This document shows, in pieces, positions 27,287-33,865 of a stretch of 33,865 bases of DNA; position 1 is the first letter of the stretch; each line of letters begins with the position of its first letter. The translations under genes and the position numbers were made by a program. The notes under the pieces are model-generated. The model worked only from the letters and a program-made list of their open reading frames with translations, had not been told where the DNA came from and made no database searches. Where the stretch lies: positions 1 to 33,865 of the forward strand of contig JAKSJM010000029.1 of NCBI GenBank assembly GCA_024398075.1, written 5' to 3'. The stretch is from Bacteroidales bacterium. GTDB lineage: Bacteria > Bacteroidota > Bacteroidia > Bacteroidales > UBA932.

Positions 27287-30106
27287 ATGGCAGAAATCAG
27301 AATAAATAAACTTATCAAGAAATATAACGTGGGATTGGAGGACATCGTTGACTTCCTGAATAAGCAGGGAGCTGACGTGGAGCTCAATCCGAACGCAAAG
27401 GTATCCGAGGACTTCGTTCCAGCTCTTGACCGTCAGTTCGGTAAGGATCTGAAGATGAAGGAGGAGTCCGAGAAGGTGGACATCAAGCTCACCGAGATAC
27501 TTGACAAGTCAAACAAGAAGATGGGGGAAAAGGCCCAGGCAGAGGATGAGGAGCCTGTACAGGAGATCGTCATCAAGAGCACAGGTCTTGGCCGCATCGA
27601 CAAGCCAGTGGCAGAGCCAGAGAAGGTGGCAGAACCTGAAAAGGAAGCTGAGCCAGAAGTGGTTTCTGAACCAGAGCCTGAGAAGGTTTCTGAGCCAGAG
27701 CCAGTGGAAGTTAAGGAACCAGAGGTAGTGTCAGAGCCAGAACCAGAAGAGGTGTCAGAGCCTGAGGCTGAAACAGAACCAGTCGAGGAGACTCCTTCCG
27801 TCGAAACCCCTGCGGAAGTCGTTTCAGAACCAGAGCCTGAGAAAGTGGCTGAGACAGAAAAAGAGCCTGAAGTCAAGCCTGCGGAGCCAGCCAAGCCACA
27901 GCAGGCAGCTATGGGATTCAATGTGGTCGGAAAGATCGATCTTTCTCAGTTTGACCGTAAGCCTAAGAAGCGTGAGCGCATCGCCAAGGGTAGTCAGAAG
28001 GTAGATGTCGGCAAGGTGGCTACTGAGGACGGCTCGAAGAAGAACCAGAATGGTGGCAAGAACCAGCAGAACGGAGGTAAGAACCAGCAGAATGGTGGCA
28101 AGAACCAGCAGCGCCAGGATCAGAAGGGCGGCAAGGGCAAGAACCAGAGAGGTAACGATAAGTTCAAGCCAGAGCTGACCGAGGCCGAGCAGGAGGAGAT
28201 GCAGAAGCAGATCCAGAAGCAGGTCAAGGAGACTTACGCCAAGATGAACGAGGGCAAGAAGAATAACTTCGGTGCCAAGTACAGAAAGGAGAAGCGTGAG
28301 CTCGCAGCCCAGAGGTCTATGGAGGAAATGGAGGCAGAGGCAGCAGAGCAGAAGACATTGAAGGTAACCGAGTTCGTGACTGTAAACGACCTCGCTACCC
28401 TCATGAACAATACTCCTGTCGTGAAGGTTATCGGTGCCTGCATGAGCCTTGGTCTCATGGTGTCCATCAACCAGCGTCTCGATGCCGAGACCCTCGTGCT
28501 TGTGGCAGAGGAGTTCGGATATAAGGTCGAGTTTGTAACTGCTGAAATTTCAGATGGTTCTGATGTGGAGGTGCAGGATTCTGAAGAGGATCTCGTACCA
28601 CGTCCACCGGTAATCACCGTGATGGGTCACGTAGACCATGGTAAGACCTCGCTCCTTGACTACATCCGTAAGTCAAATGTCATCGCAGGTGAGGCCGGCG
28701 GTATCACTCAGCATATCGGTGCATACAGTGTGAAACTCGAGGATGGCCGCCATATTACCTTCCTTGATACCCCTGGACATGAGGCGTTTACCGCTATGCG
28801 TGCCCGTGGTGCCCAGATGACTGACCTCGCCATTATCATTGTCGCAGCAGATGATGCCGTGATGCCACAGACCATCGAGGCCATCAACCATGCGCAGGCA
28901 GCTGGTGTGCCAATGGTATTTGCTATTAACAAAATCGATAAGCCGGGTGCATTCCCTGACACTATCCGTCGTCAGCTCTCCGAGATGAACATCCTCGTGG
29001 AGGACTGGGGCGGTAAGTATCAGTGCCAGGAAATCTCGGCAAAGAAGGGACTCAATGTAGATCTTCTCCTTGAGAAGGTGCTCCTTGAGACCGACCTTCT
29101 TGAGCTCAAGGCAAATCCGAACCGTCTTGCACAGGGAGCTGTCATCGAGTCATCGCTCGACAAGGGTCGTGGATATCTCGCTACCATCCTCGTCCAGAAC
29201 GGTACTCTCCATGTCGGTGATTGTATCCTTTCAGGATCATACTATGGCCGCGTGAAGTCTATGTTCAATGAGCGTGGACAGAGAGTCAAGGAGGCAGGCC
29301 CTTCTACTCCAGTATCAGTGCTCGGCCTTAACGGAGCACCTGCTGCAGGTGAGAAGTTTGTGGTTATGGCTGATGAGAAGGAGGCGAAGAGCATTGCGAA
29401 CAAGCGTGAGCAGCTCATCCGTATCCAGGGCATCAAGACCCAGAAGCACATGACTCTCGAGGAGATAGGACGTCGTATCGCTATCGGAAACTTCAAGGAG
29501 CTCAATATCATTGTCAAGGGAGATGTGGATGGATCAGTGGAGGCACTTTCTGACTCACTCATCAAGCTCTCTACTGAGGAGGTAAGAGTTAACGTTATCC
29601 ACAAGGCAGTCGGTGCCATCTCAGAGTCTGATATCCTCCTTGCAGAGGCATCTGATGCTGTGATCGTCGGCTTCCAGGTACGTCCTTCAGTCGAGGCCCG
29701 CAAGGCTGCAGAGAAGGAGGGCATCGAAATCCGTCTCTACTCAGTCATCTACGACTGTATCAATGAGGTCAAGGATGGTATCGAGGGTATGCTCGAGCCT
29801 GAGAAGAAGGAGGAAGTTACTGCTACGGCAGAGGTTCGCCAGACCTTCAAGATCAGCAAGGTCGGCACCATCGCAGGATGTCTCGTTCGCGATGGTAAGC
29901 TCACAGCCAAGGCTCAGGTACGTCTCATCCGTGATGGTATCGTAGTGTTCACGGGCGAGCTCGCTTCTCTCCAGAGAGGAAAGGATGCTGCCAAGGAAGT
30001 ACCTTCTGGAATGGAGTGTGGACTTTCTATTGAGCGCTTCAATGACATCAAGGAAGGCGATATCGTCGAGGCATTCCACATCGTGGAGATCAAGAGAACC
30101 CTCTAA
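27287..30106 (+). CDS. infB: Translation initiation factor IF-2
   Basis: GTPase that brings initiator tRNA to the 30S subunit. The 939 residues begin with an IF2-N domain ([20 protein letters not shown]), then a long low-complexity region: Glu/Pro/Val-rich (about 107-204) and a KNQQNGG repeat (about 252-275). A second IF2-N-like helix set precedes the G domain. G1 is GHVDHGKTS at 447-455, G3 is DTPGHEAF, and G4 is NKID; domains II-IV follow to VEIKRTL. AAAGGGG ends 6 nt before the ATG, a rare good Shine-Dalgarno in this window. It is last in the operon and ends in the perfect hairpin terminator 27 nt downstream. Confidence 0.97.
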   Translation: MAEIRINKLIKKYNVGLEDIVDFLNKQGADVELNPNAKVSEDFVPALDRQFGKDLKMKEESEKVDIKLTEILDKSNKKMGEKAQAEDEEPVQEIVIKSTGLGRIDKPVAEPEKVAEPEKEAEPEVVSEPEPEKVSEPEPVEVKEPEVVSEPEPEEVSEPEAETEPVEETPSVETPAEVVSEPEPEKVAETEKEPEVKPAEPAKPQQAAMGFNVVGKIDLSQFDRKPKKRERIAKGSQKVDVGKVATEDGSKKNQNGGKNQQNGGKNQQNGGKNQQRQDQKGGKGKNQRGNDKFKPELTEAEQEEMQKQIQKQVKETYAKMNEGKKNNFGAKYRKEKRELAAQRSMEEMEAEAAEQKTLKVTEFVTVNDLATLMNNTPVVKVIGACMSLGLMVSINQRLDAETLVLVAEEFGYKVEFVTAEISDGSDVEVQDSEEDLVPRPPVITVMGHVDHGKTSLLDYIRKSNVIAGEAGGITQHIGAYSVKLEDGRHITFLDTPGHEAFTAMRARGAQMTDLAIIIVAADDAVMPQTIEAINHAQAAGVPMVFAINKIDKPGAFPDTIRRQLSEMNILVEDWGGKYQCQEISAKKGLNVDLLLEKVLLETDLLELKANPNRLAQGAVIESSLDKGRGYLATILVQNGTLHVGDCILSGSYYGRVKSMFNERGQRVKEAGPSTPVSVLGLNGAPAAGEKFVVMADEKEAKSIANKREQLIRIQGIKTQKHMTLEEIGRRIAIGNFKELNIIVKGDVDGSVEALSDSLIKLSTEEVRVNVIHKAVGAISESDILLAEASDAVIVGFQVRPSVEARKAAEKEGIEIRLYSVIYDCINEVKDGIEGMLEPEKKEEVTATAEVRQTFKISKVGTIAGCLVRDGKLTAKAQVRLIRDGIVVFTGELASLQRGKDAAKEVPSGMECGLSIERFNDIKEGDIVEAFHIVEIKRTL
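27608..27898 (+). repeat. Degenerate SEPEPEKV-type repeat region in infB
   Basis: Irregular repeats of the codons for Glu-Pro plus Val/Ala/Ser, such as VSEPEPEKV, occur many times over about 97 codons. Codon choice varies between copies (cca and cct; gaa and gag), so this is an old, drifting repeat rather than a recent expansion. It encodes a strongly acidic, extended linker in IF-2. Confidence 0.7.
28040..28111 (+). repeat. 21-nt tandem repeat encoding KNQQNGG in infB
   Basis: Three consecutive copies of a 21-nt unit (aagaaccagcagaatggtgg type; the first reads KNQNGG and is one codon shorter) plus a partial fourth encode [24 protein letters not shown]. The unit keeps frame and differs only at a few third positions, so copy number may vary between strains. 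Confidence 0.8.
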
Positions 30107-30132
30107 GAGAGTTCTTGAATAGATTAACGAAG

Positions 30133-30160
30133 AATAGGATGGCCAAACGGCCATCCTATT
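30133..30160 (+). terminator. Intrinsic terminator after infB
   Basis: AATAGGATGGCC at 30133-30144, loop AAAC, and GGCCATCCTATT at 30149-30160 make a perfect 12-bp stem ending in a T-containing tract (TATTTTG). It lies 27 nt after the infB stop. On the other strand it lies 6 nt beyond the 3' end of the convergent tRNA-Gln gene and may stop that transcript too. Confidence 0.88.
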
Positions 30161-30166
30161 TTGCGG

Positions 30167-30237
30167 TTGGGATATCAAGATTCGAACTTGAACTGCAAGT
30201 GCCAAAAACTTGAGTGCTGCCATTACACCATACCCCA
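30167..30237 (-). tRNA. tRNA-Gln (anticodon TTG)
   Basis: A 71-nt cloverleaf on the minus strand. The acceptor stem TGGGGTA pairs with TATCCCA (one G-U), the discriminator is A, and CCA is not encoded (next bases CCG). The D arm contains GGTGTAATGGCAGCAC. The anticodon stem CAAGT/ACTTG encloses the 7-nt loop TTTTGGC with anticodon TTG, reading CAA for glutamine. The T arm TCAAG/CTTGA encloses TTCGAAT. All stems pair, so the gene should be functional. A consensus promoter lies just upstream. Confidence 0.95.
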
Positions 30238-30248
30238 GTTCCAGACCA

Positions 30249-30280
30249 CAAAGTTACCACGATTTTTAGATTTATCCAAA
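30249..30280 (-). promoter_or_regulatory. Promoter of tRNA-Gln
   Basis: On the minus strand TTTG (30277-30280) and TAACTTTG (30249-30256) are 20 nt apart, matching the Bacteroidota consensus. The expected transcription start is about 5 nt before the mature tRNA 5' end. With the tRNA and the terminator it accounts for most of the 194-nt gap 30107-30300; the remaining bases up to 30300 lead into the phytase-esterase-like gene and show no clear promoter. Confidence 0.8.
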
Positions 30281-30300
30281 AATCTGTAACTTGCGTCATT

Positions 30301-31269
30301 ATGGGAAATGGTATTCTTTTCATGCTGGTTCTTCAGCTTCTGACGCTTTCTCCTGGGGCGAATTCAAACCTCACGAGAAAAAAGGTGGAGTATGGACAGT
30401 ATTCTGGCATCACGAGGGTGTCTTATGGGAGGTATGCTATCGTACATGACAAGAAAAATGGTGGTGGCCTTCTGTATATGGATTTTCAAGTGTCTCTGGA
30501 CAATGGTAAAGTGACGGAAGTATCAGTGACAGAGCTTGATGGCACCTCGGAGATTCCTGTCTGCAGGGACCCTGAGGATGTGGTCTATGTGCCATCCTCA
30601 AACACGTTCTTCGTCTGTGCTGAAGGCGATCAGAAGATACTTGAGTATGATGTGAGTGGCTGGCCGACGGGACGTGAACTTCTCATTCCAGGCGACATGG
30701 GGCTAGATCGCATCGCACCGAACCAAGGCTTCGAGGCTCTGGCCTATGACGAGAAGAATGGTCTTTTCTGGACCACCACAGAGTATTCGCTACTCTCAGA
30801 CAGGGACGCCTGTCGTGATGGGCGTAACCTACTGATACTTCAGAGTTTCTCTGCGAAATCATTGGTTCCGGCCGGGAGAATCACATACTTTATGGACGCT
30901 CCGGAGGCTGATGCTGCCAAGGCCATCTCGTACGTGCATGGCGTACCGGCGATGGTGGCGCTGCCTGACGGCAGGCTGGTGGTGATGGAGAGGGAACTGT
31001 ATGTGCCGAAGACCTATCTGGGTGGCTGGTGCAGAGTAAAACTCTATCTGGTCGATACCATTGCTCTGGATGGCGAAAAGAAACTGCTCACTTCTTTCAG
31101 GACCAAGCTTTCTATAGGCTTGCGCCTCGCAAACTATGAGGGCATGTGCCTTGGACCAGTCCTGAAAGATGGTTCGCGCACCATCCTTCTCATCAGTGAC
31201 TCGCAAGAGGGTGCGGGAAAGGGGCGATTGCACCTCTCCGACTGGCTTAAGGTCATAAAGATAGATTAG
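30301..31269 (+). CDS. Exported esterase-like activity of phytase family protein
   Basis: A 322-residue exported protein. The start at 30301 is chosen because upstream in-frame codons run through the tRNA-Gln promoter and gene, and because it opens with a signal peptide (MGNGILFMLVLQLLTLSPGANS). The remainder matches the beta-propeller family named esterase-like activity of phytase: CRDPEDVVYVPSSNTFFV, APNQGFEALAYDEKNGLFW, and near the end LANYEGMCLGP. The family name comes from weak homology; actual activity is undetermined. It stands alone, flanked by the minus-strand tRNA and by tadA, whose 3' end overlaps it by 4 nt. Confidence 0.8.
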   Translation: MGNGILFMLVLQLLTLSPGANSNLTRKKVEYGQYSGITRVSYGRYAIVHDKKNGGGLLYMDFQVSLDNGKVTEVSVTELDGTSEIPVCRDPEDVVYVPSSNTFFVCAEGDQKILEYDVSGWPTGRELLIPGDMGLDRIAPNQGFEALAYDEKNGLFWTTTEYSLLSDRDACRDGRNLLILQSFSAKSLVPAGRITYFMDAPEADAAKAISYVHGVPAMVALPDGRLVVMERELYVPKTYLGGWCRVKLYLVDTIALDGEKKLLTSFRTKLSIGLRLANYEGMCLGPVLKDGSRTILLISDSQEGAGKGRLHLSDWLKVIKID

Positions 31270-31703
31270 CGTCTCTTCGATTTGAAGAAGGAGGTTACGA
31301 GTTCGCTGCACTCGTCTTCACATACGCCGGAACTGACTTCCGTCTTTGGATGGAGGAGGGAAGGGGAGAAGAGCGAGTAACCACGCTTCGGGTCCGATGC
31401 TCCATAGACAATGCGTCCGACCTGTGCCCAGCAAAGGGCAGCGGCGCACATCGGGCAAGGTTCTACCGTGACGTAGAGGGTGCAGTCGGAAAGATACTTT
31501 CCTCCCATGGCCTCCGATGCTGCTGTGATGGCAATCATCTCCGCATGAGCTGTCGGGTCGTGCAGACCTTCTGTCATATTATGCCCCTTCGCGATGACGC
31601 GCCCGCGGCAGACTATGACCGCCCCGATGGGCACTTCGTCATCTGCTCCAGCCATTCTCGCTTCCTGAAGCGCTTCGCGCATGTATTTTTCATCCAGTTC
31701 CAT
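31266..31703 (-). CDS. tadA: tRNA-specific adenosine deaminase / nucleoside deaminase
   Basis: Zinc deaminase that converts A34 to inosine in tRNA-Arg(ACG). The 145 residues show the cytidine-deaminase fold signatures: HAE at 53-55 (TAHAEMIAI), with Glu55 as proton shuttle, and PCPMC at 82-86 for zinc binding. The segment GADDEVPIGAVIV is typical of TadA, though a guanine deaminase-like specificity is not excluded. A start at Met8 (31682) is also possible. A -7 box directly upstream predicts a nearly leaderless mRNA for the ATG at 31703. Confidence 0.9.
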   Translation of the reverse strand: MELDEKYMREALQEARMAGADDEVPIGAVIVCRGRVIAKGHNMTEGLHDPTAHAEMIAITAASEAMGGKYLSDCTLYVTVEPCPMCAAALCWAQVGRIVYGASDPKRGYSLFSPSLLHPKTEVSSGVCEDECSELVTSFFKSKRR

Positions 31704-31707
31704 GTGA

Positions 31708-31715
31708 CAAATATA
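31708..31715 (-). promoter_or_regulatory. Candidate -7 element of tadA
   Basis: TATATTTG on the minus strand matches the -7 consensus; its last base is 5 nt from the tadA ATG. The -33 is poor. If real, the transcript starts at or next to the start codon. Confidence 0.45.
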
Positions 31716-31728
31716 TCCAATTATTCGC

Positions 31729-31736
31729 TATATTTG
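31729..31736 (+). promoter_or_regulatory. Candidate -7 element of the GH26 gene
   Basis: TATATTTG on the plus strand, 20 nt before the ATG at 31757, predicts a start near 31742 and a short A-rich leader. No TTTG is found at the proper distance upstream. It shares the 53-nt divergent gap with the tadA element. Confidence 0.5.
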
Positions 31737-31756
31737 TGAAAATCAACATTTGAAAT

Positions 31757-32860
31757 ATGAAAAAACTAAATCTCCTGACTTTTATGGCACTATGTGCCTC
31801 GATGGTCATGTCTTGCAAGAGCGAGACTCCATCAGTTCCAAATCCGATCAAGGATGCTCTTGCGGCAGCAGTGGCTAATGGAAAGTACATGTATGCCATG
31901 CAGGATGCTACTCCTTATGGACACTCTTGGCAGGCTGCTCCAGAAGATGAGGCTACCCGCTGTGATGTGAAGGATGTCTGTGGCGATATGCCGGCGATTC
32001 TCGGCTTTGATCTCGGAGGAATCGAGCTTGGAGATGCACAGAACCTTGATGGCGTGTCATTTGACATGATGAGAAAGTGGATCATTGAGCACGATGCAAA
32101 CGGTGGTATCATCACTCTTTCATGGCATCTTCGTAACCCTCTCACTGGTGGCGACACATGGGATGTGTCTACAGAGGGCGTAGTCGCATCTATCCTCGAA
32201 GGCGGTGAGAATCACGAGAAGTTCATGGGCTGGCTCGGAAAGGTGGATGCTTTCATCAGCAGCCTGAAGGACGCTGAGGGGAATCAGATTCCTCTCATTT
32301 TCCGTCCTTGGCATGAGAATACAGGAGGCTGGTTCTGGTGGGCTCCACAGCTCTGCTCGCAGGAAGACTACAAGGCTCTTTGGAAGCTTACCTACGACAC
32401 CCTCCATCGTGACGGCATGCTCTGGGCGTACTCACCTAGCACTACGCTCCTCAAGGAGGAGGCATTTGCAAGATACCCTGGAGACGAGATCATCGATATC
32501 ATTGGTGTAGACCATTACGATTCATATGTAGACGACCCTAAGTCAAGCGCAGAGCCACATGCATTCTTCACTGAGGCGCTTCGCGCGAGTCTTGAGTATA
32601 TCAACGCTTTCGCTCAGGAGCATGGCCTTCTTCTCGCGGTTACCGAGACCGGCATGGAGTCCATTCCTTGCCCTACATGGTGGACTGAGGCGCTTCAGCC
32701 CGCACTTGAGGGACTTCCAGTATGTTACCTTCTTACCTGGCGTAATGCTTGGGACCGTCCTACGCACTTCTTCAGCCCATTCCCAGGTGCTGTCTGCGAG
32801 AAGGACTTTGTGGACTTCTATAACTCAGAAAAGACATTGTTCCTTAAGGATCTGAAGTAG
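31757..32860 (+). CDS. GH26 beta-mannanase-like lipoprotein
   Basis: A 367-residue exported lipoprotein (signal MKKLNLLTFMALCASMVMSC, lipobox ending at Cys20). The rest is a GH26 (beta/alpha)8 barrel: YMYAMQDATPYGHSW near the N-terminus, GGIITLSWHLRNPLTGG, the acid/base Glu187 in RPWHENTGGWFWW, and the nucleophile Glu297 in VTETGM. GH26 enzymes mainly cleave beta-1,4-mannan, with some acting on other beta-glycans, so mannanase is likely but not proven. It is monocistronic, followed by a strong terminator, and stands some 20 kb from the alpha- and beta-galactosidases. Confidence 0.93.
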   Translation: MKKLNLLTFMALCASMVMSCKSETPSVPNPIKDALAAAVANGKYMYAMQDATPYGHSWQAAPEDEATRCDVKDVCGDMPAILGFDLGGIELGDAQNLDGVSFDMMRKWIIEHDANGGIITLSWHLRNPLTGGDTWDVSTEGVVASILEGGENHEKFMGWLGKVDAFISSLKDAEGNQIPLIFRPWHENTGGWFWWAPQLCSQEDYKALWKLTYDTLHRDGMLWAYSPSTTLLKEEAFARYPGDEIIDIIGVDHYDSYVDDPKSSAEPHAFFTEALRASLEYINAFAQEHGLLLAVTETGMESIPCPTWWTEALQPALEGLPVCYLLTWRNAWDRPTHFFSPFPGAVCEKDFVDFYNSEKTLFLKDLK

Positions 32861-32872
32861 TTGTTTAAAAGT

Positions 32873-32922
32873 AAAAAGATAAGAGGACCAAAACAGTCAA
32901 GTTTTGGTCCTCTTATCTTTTT
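32873..32922. terminator. Bidirectional terminator, 22-bp perfect hairpin
   Basis: Perfect inverted repeat: 32873-32894 and 32901-32922, loop AGTCAA. The arms begin with AAAAA and end with TTTTT, so the hairpin gives a U-tract in both directions. It lies between the convergent GH26 gene (ending 32860) and the LuxR-type gene (ending 32951) and should stop both transcripts. Confidence 0.93.
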
Positions 32923-32950
32923 GATGTGCTCACGATGCTAGGAGTGGGAG

Positions 32951-33697
32951 TTAAAGAAGCCTGTAGTTGCCTACGATCAGCAATGCCTCTGTTATCGACT
33001 CAACGTTCAGTTTCTTGAAAATATGCATTTTGTGGCTCTTCACCGTATTCACTGACAAGAACAGGTCGTCCGCGATCTCCTCATTGGTCATTCCCTTTTT
33101 CGCCCTCTGGAGTACAGCGCGCTCTGCCAGTGACAGCTTGATTCCCAGCTCGTAAGACCTAAACTCATCATGCTCAAAATCGTACGTCCAACGCCTGCCA
33201 GAATCACTTATAACAATAGATGTCAATGATCGGCGGCATGAGGGGGCGACTGAGAACAGACCCAAATGAGAATGGCCATCGGAACGCAGCAGGGCGGGTG
33301 TGTATCTGGAGTTGATGTAGAAGTCCCTGCCTTTAATGGATATTGGATAGTCAACCACGCACAAGTGGCTGCGATACTCCTCCTCTTTCATCATGCTCCT
33401 GAGTTTAATATAGTTATCCTTCATCCTTATCAGAGGCTCAAGCACATCTTCATTGATCAAAGCCCAATAAGGGTTTGGGCTATATCTCTTCCTGTCGGCG
33501 GGGGTGGCTTCGTCGAGATAAATAAGATTATCTGTCATAAAGACAGGCTTATGCTTGTCGAAATCAATGACTAGATATGTCTGGTTGTTTATTCTTGCAC
33601 AGGAGCCGATGGCTTCAAATATAGAGCTGTCGACTATCTCTGATGACTCCTCTATAGTCTGTGCGTTGTTGAAGAAAAATGTGTTTACGTCAAGCAT
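32951..33697 (-). CDS. LuxR-type HTH transcriptional regulator with an N-terminal sensory-like domain
   Basis: A 248-residue DNA-binding protein. The C-terminal ~60 residues are a LuxR/GerE helix-turn-helix (LSLAERAVLQRAKKGMTNEEIADDLFLSVNTVKSHKMHIFKKL, given in part: key elements are GMTNEEIADDL and VNTVKSHK). The N-terminal ~170 residues lack receiver-domain residues and may be PAS-like, so a ligand or protein partner is more likely than phosphorylation. The ATG at 33697 is used; an in-frame TTG at 33742 would precede the predicted transcription start. Upstream lie two inverted repeats and an outward-facing promoter, so it probably regulates itself and the gene beyond the right edge. Confidence 0.85.
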   Translation of the reverse strand: MLDVNTFFFNNAQTIEESSEIVDSSIFEAIGSCARINNQTYLVIDFDKHKPVFMTDNLIYLDEATPADRKRYSPNPYWALINEDVLEPLIRMKDNYIKLRSMMKEEEYRSHLCVVDYPISIKGRDFYINSRYTPALLRSDGHSHLGLFSVAPSCRRSLTSIVISDSGRRWTYDFEHDEFRSYELGIKLSLAERAVLQRAKKGMTNEEIADDLFLSVNTVKSHKMHIFKKLNVESITEALLIVGNYRLL

Positions 33698-33716
33698 GTT
33701 AGAGTTATTTCTGTGG

Positions 33717-33724
33717 CAAATGTA
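33717..33724 (-). promoter_or_regulatory. Candidate -7 element of the LuxR-type gene
   Basis: TACATTTG on the minus strand matches TAnnTTTG. A start near 33711 leaves about 14 nt before the ATG. Its -33 position (about 33744-33747) overlaps the left arm of the 16-bp inverted repeat, which fits repression or activation at that repeat. Confidence 0.55.
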
Positions 33725-33745
33725 AGCAAAAAGGCAACACAAAAC

Positions 33746-33802
33746 ATCACACTAAAGTAGGATTTTGATGTCCGAGGCTATAAATACCTACTTTAGTGTG
33801 AT
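33746..33802. repeat. 16-bp perfect inverted repeat with 25-nt spacer
   Basis: ATCACACTAAAGTAGG at 33746-33761 and its exact complement at 33787-33802. The arm centres are 41 bp apart, close to four helical turns. It lies about 50 bp upstream of the LuxR-type gene. It may be a pair of binding sites or, less likely, a transcript hairpin or recombination site. Confidence 0.85.
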
Positions 33803-33806
33803 ATCC

Positions 33807-33822
33807 GTATGTGGTCACATAC
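33807..33822. promoter_or_regulatory. Palindrome, likely operator
   Basis: GTATGTG-GT-CACATAC, with 7-bp perfect arms around a 2-nt centre, 16 bp in all. This is the size of a typical dimeric HTH operator. It directly touches the -33 box of the outward promoter at 33822. Confidence 0.6.
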
Positions 33823-33853
33823 TTGGTTGAGAATAGATTTTTACTTACCTTTG
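33822..33853 (+). promoter_or_regulatory. Outward-facing promoter at the right edge
   Basis: CTTG at 33822-33825 and TACCTTTG at 33846-33853 are 20 nt apart, a near-consensus Bacteroidota promoter. Transcription would leave the window to the right, divergent from the LuxR-type gene. The gene it serves is not in the window. Confidence 0.6.
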
Positions 33854-33865
33854 ACCATATCCCAG

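Noticed and set aside
27433-27921. 162-codon Ser/Gly/Thr-rich minus-strand frame
   Set aside because: It is the complement of the Glu/Pro-rich repeat of infB; its low complexity is a reflection of that repeat.
30214-30300. Longer N-terminus for the phytase-esterase-like gene beginning at 30214
   Set aside because: These codons run through the 5' part of tRNA-Gln and its promoter, and the resulting N-terminus would hide the signal peptide that starts at 30301.
33698-33742. TTG start at 33742 for the LuxR-type regulator
   Set aside because: It lies upstream of the predicted transcription start near 33711, uses a rare start codon, and the added residues are unlike a conserved domain.
33746-33802. 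Invertible promoter of the phase-variation type
   Set aside because: The 25-nt spacer is too short to contain a whole promoter that flips, and no invertase gene is in the window. Kept only as a remote possibility.
33746-33822. CRISPR repeat fragment
   Set aside because: The two copies are inverted rather than direct, there are no regular spacers, and no cas genes are present.

Overview
This window looks like a chromosomal segment of a Bacteroidota (Bacteroidales) bacterium, probably gut- or rumen-associated. Evidence seen in the sequence: several promoters of the Bacteroidota type (TTTG about 20 nt upstream of TAnnTTTG), mostly A-rich leaders without Shine-Dalgarno sites, a type-3 (archaeal-like) prolyl-tRNA synthetase, a DUF3078 protein, the lpxD-lpxC-lpxA-wbqC order, and many secreted glycoside hydrolases with signal peptides or lipoboxes. 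I cannot assign genus. One family-level hint is that LpxC is a stand-alone protein rather than the LpxC-FabZ fusion usual in this phylum.

Layout. Positions 21-14888 (+) hold a tightly packed seven-gene series with gaps of 1-27 nt: glutamate dehydrogenase (gdhA), a double receiver/PEP-pyruvate-binding fusion protein, a GH36 alpha-galactosidase, a secreted endonuclease/exonuclease/phosphatase-family hydrolase, a GH2 beta-galactosidase, a calcineurin-like phosphoesterase lipoprotein and a large MscS-type channel. Converging on it (14878-18742, -) is proS - DUF3078 - tilS. Positions 18860-21886 (+) encode an unusual aromatic- and Ser-rich lipoprotein and a FadL-like outer-membrane protein. Positions 21864-25355 (-) are the lipid A genes lpxD, lpxC and lpxA followed by a WbqC-like gene. 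Divergent from lpxD, 25494-30106 (+) is the translation/transcription operon rimP-nusA-infB, with a consensus promoter and a terminator-like leader hairpin. Then come a strong terminator, tRNA-Gln(TTG) with its own promoter (-), a phytase-esterase-like secreted protein (+), tadA (-), a GH26 mannanase-like lipoprotein (+), a 22-bp perfect hairpin terminator, and a LuxR-type regulator (-) whose upstream region carries two dyad symmetries and a promoter pointing out of the window.

How the genes work together. The GH36, GH2 and GH26 enzymes suggest use of galactose-decorated mannans or other galactosides outside the cytoplasm, but no SusC/SusD transport pair is present, so this is not a classical polysaccharide-utilisation locus. 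The lpx genes build the first steps of lipid A. rimP, nusA, infB, proS, tilS, tadA and tRNA-Gln are core translation and transcription genes. No CRISPR array, insertion sequence, prophage or recognisable defence system was seen. No gene-free stretch exceeds 300 nt; the longest are 30107-30300, 33698-33865, 25356-25493 and 18743-18859, each described below. The least explained items are the receiver/PEP-binding fusion, the DPWY/Ser-rich lipoprotein and the regulatory region at the right edge.
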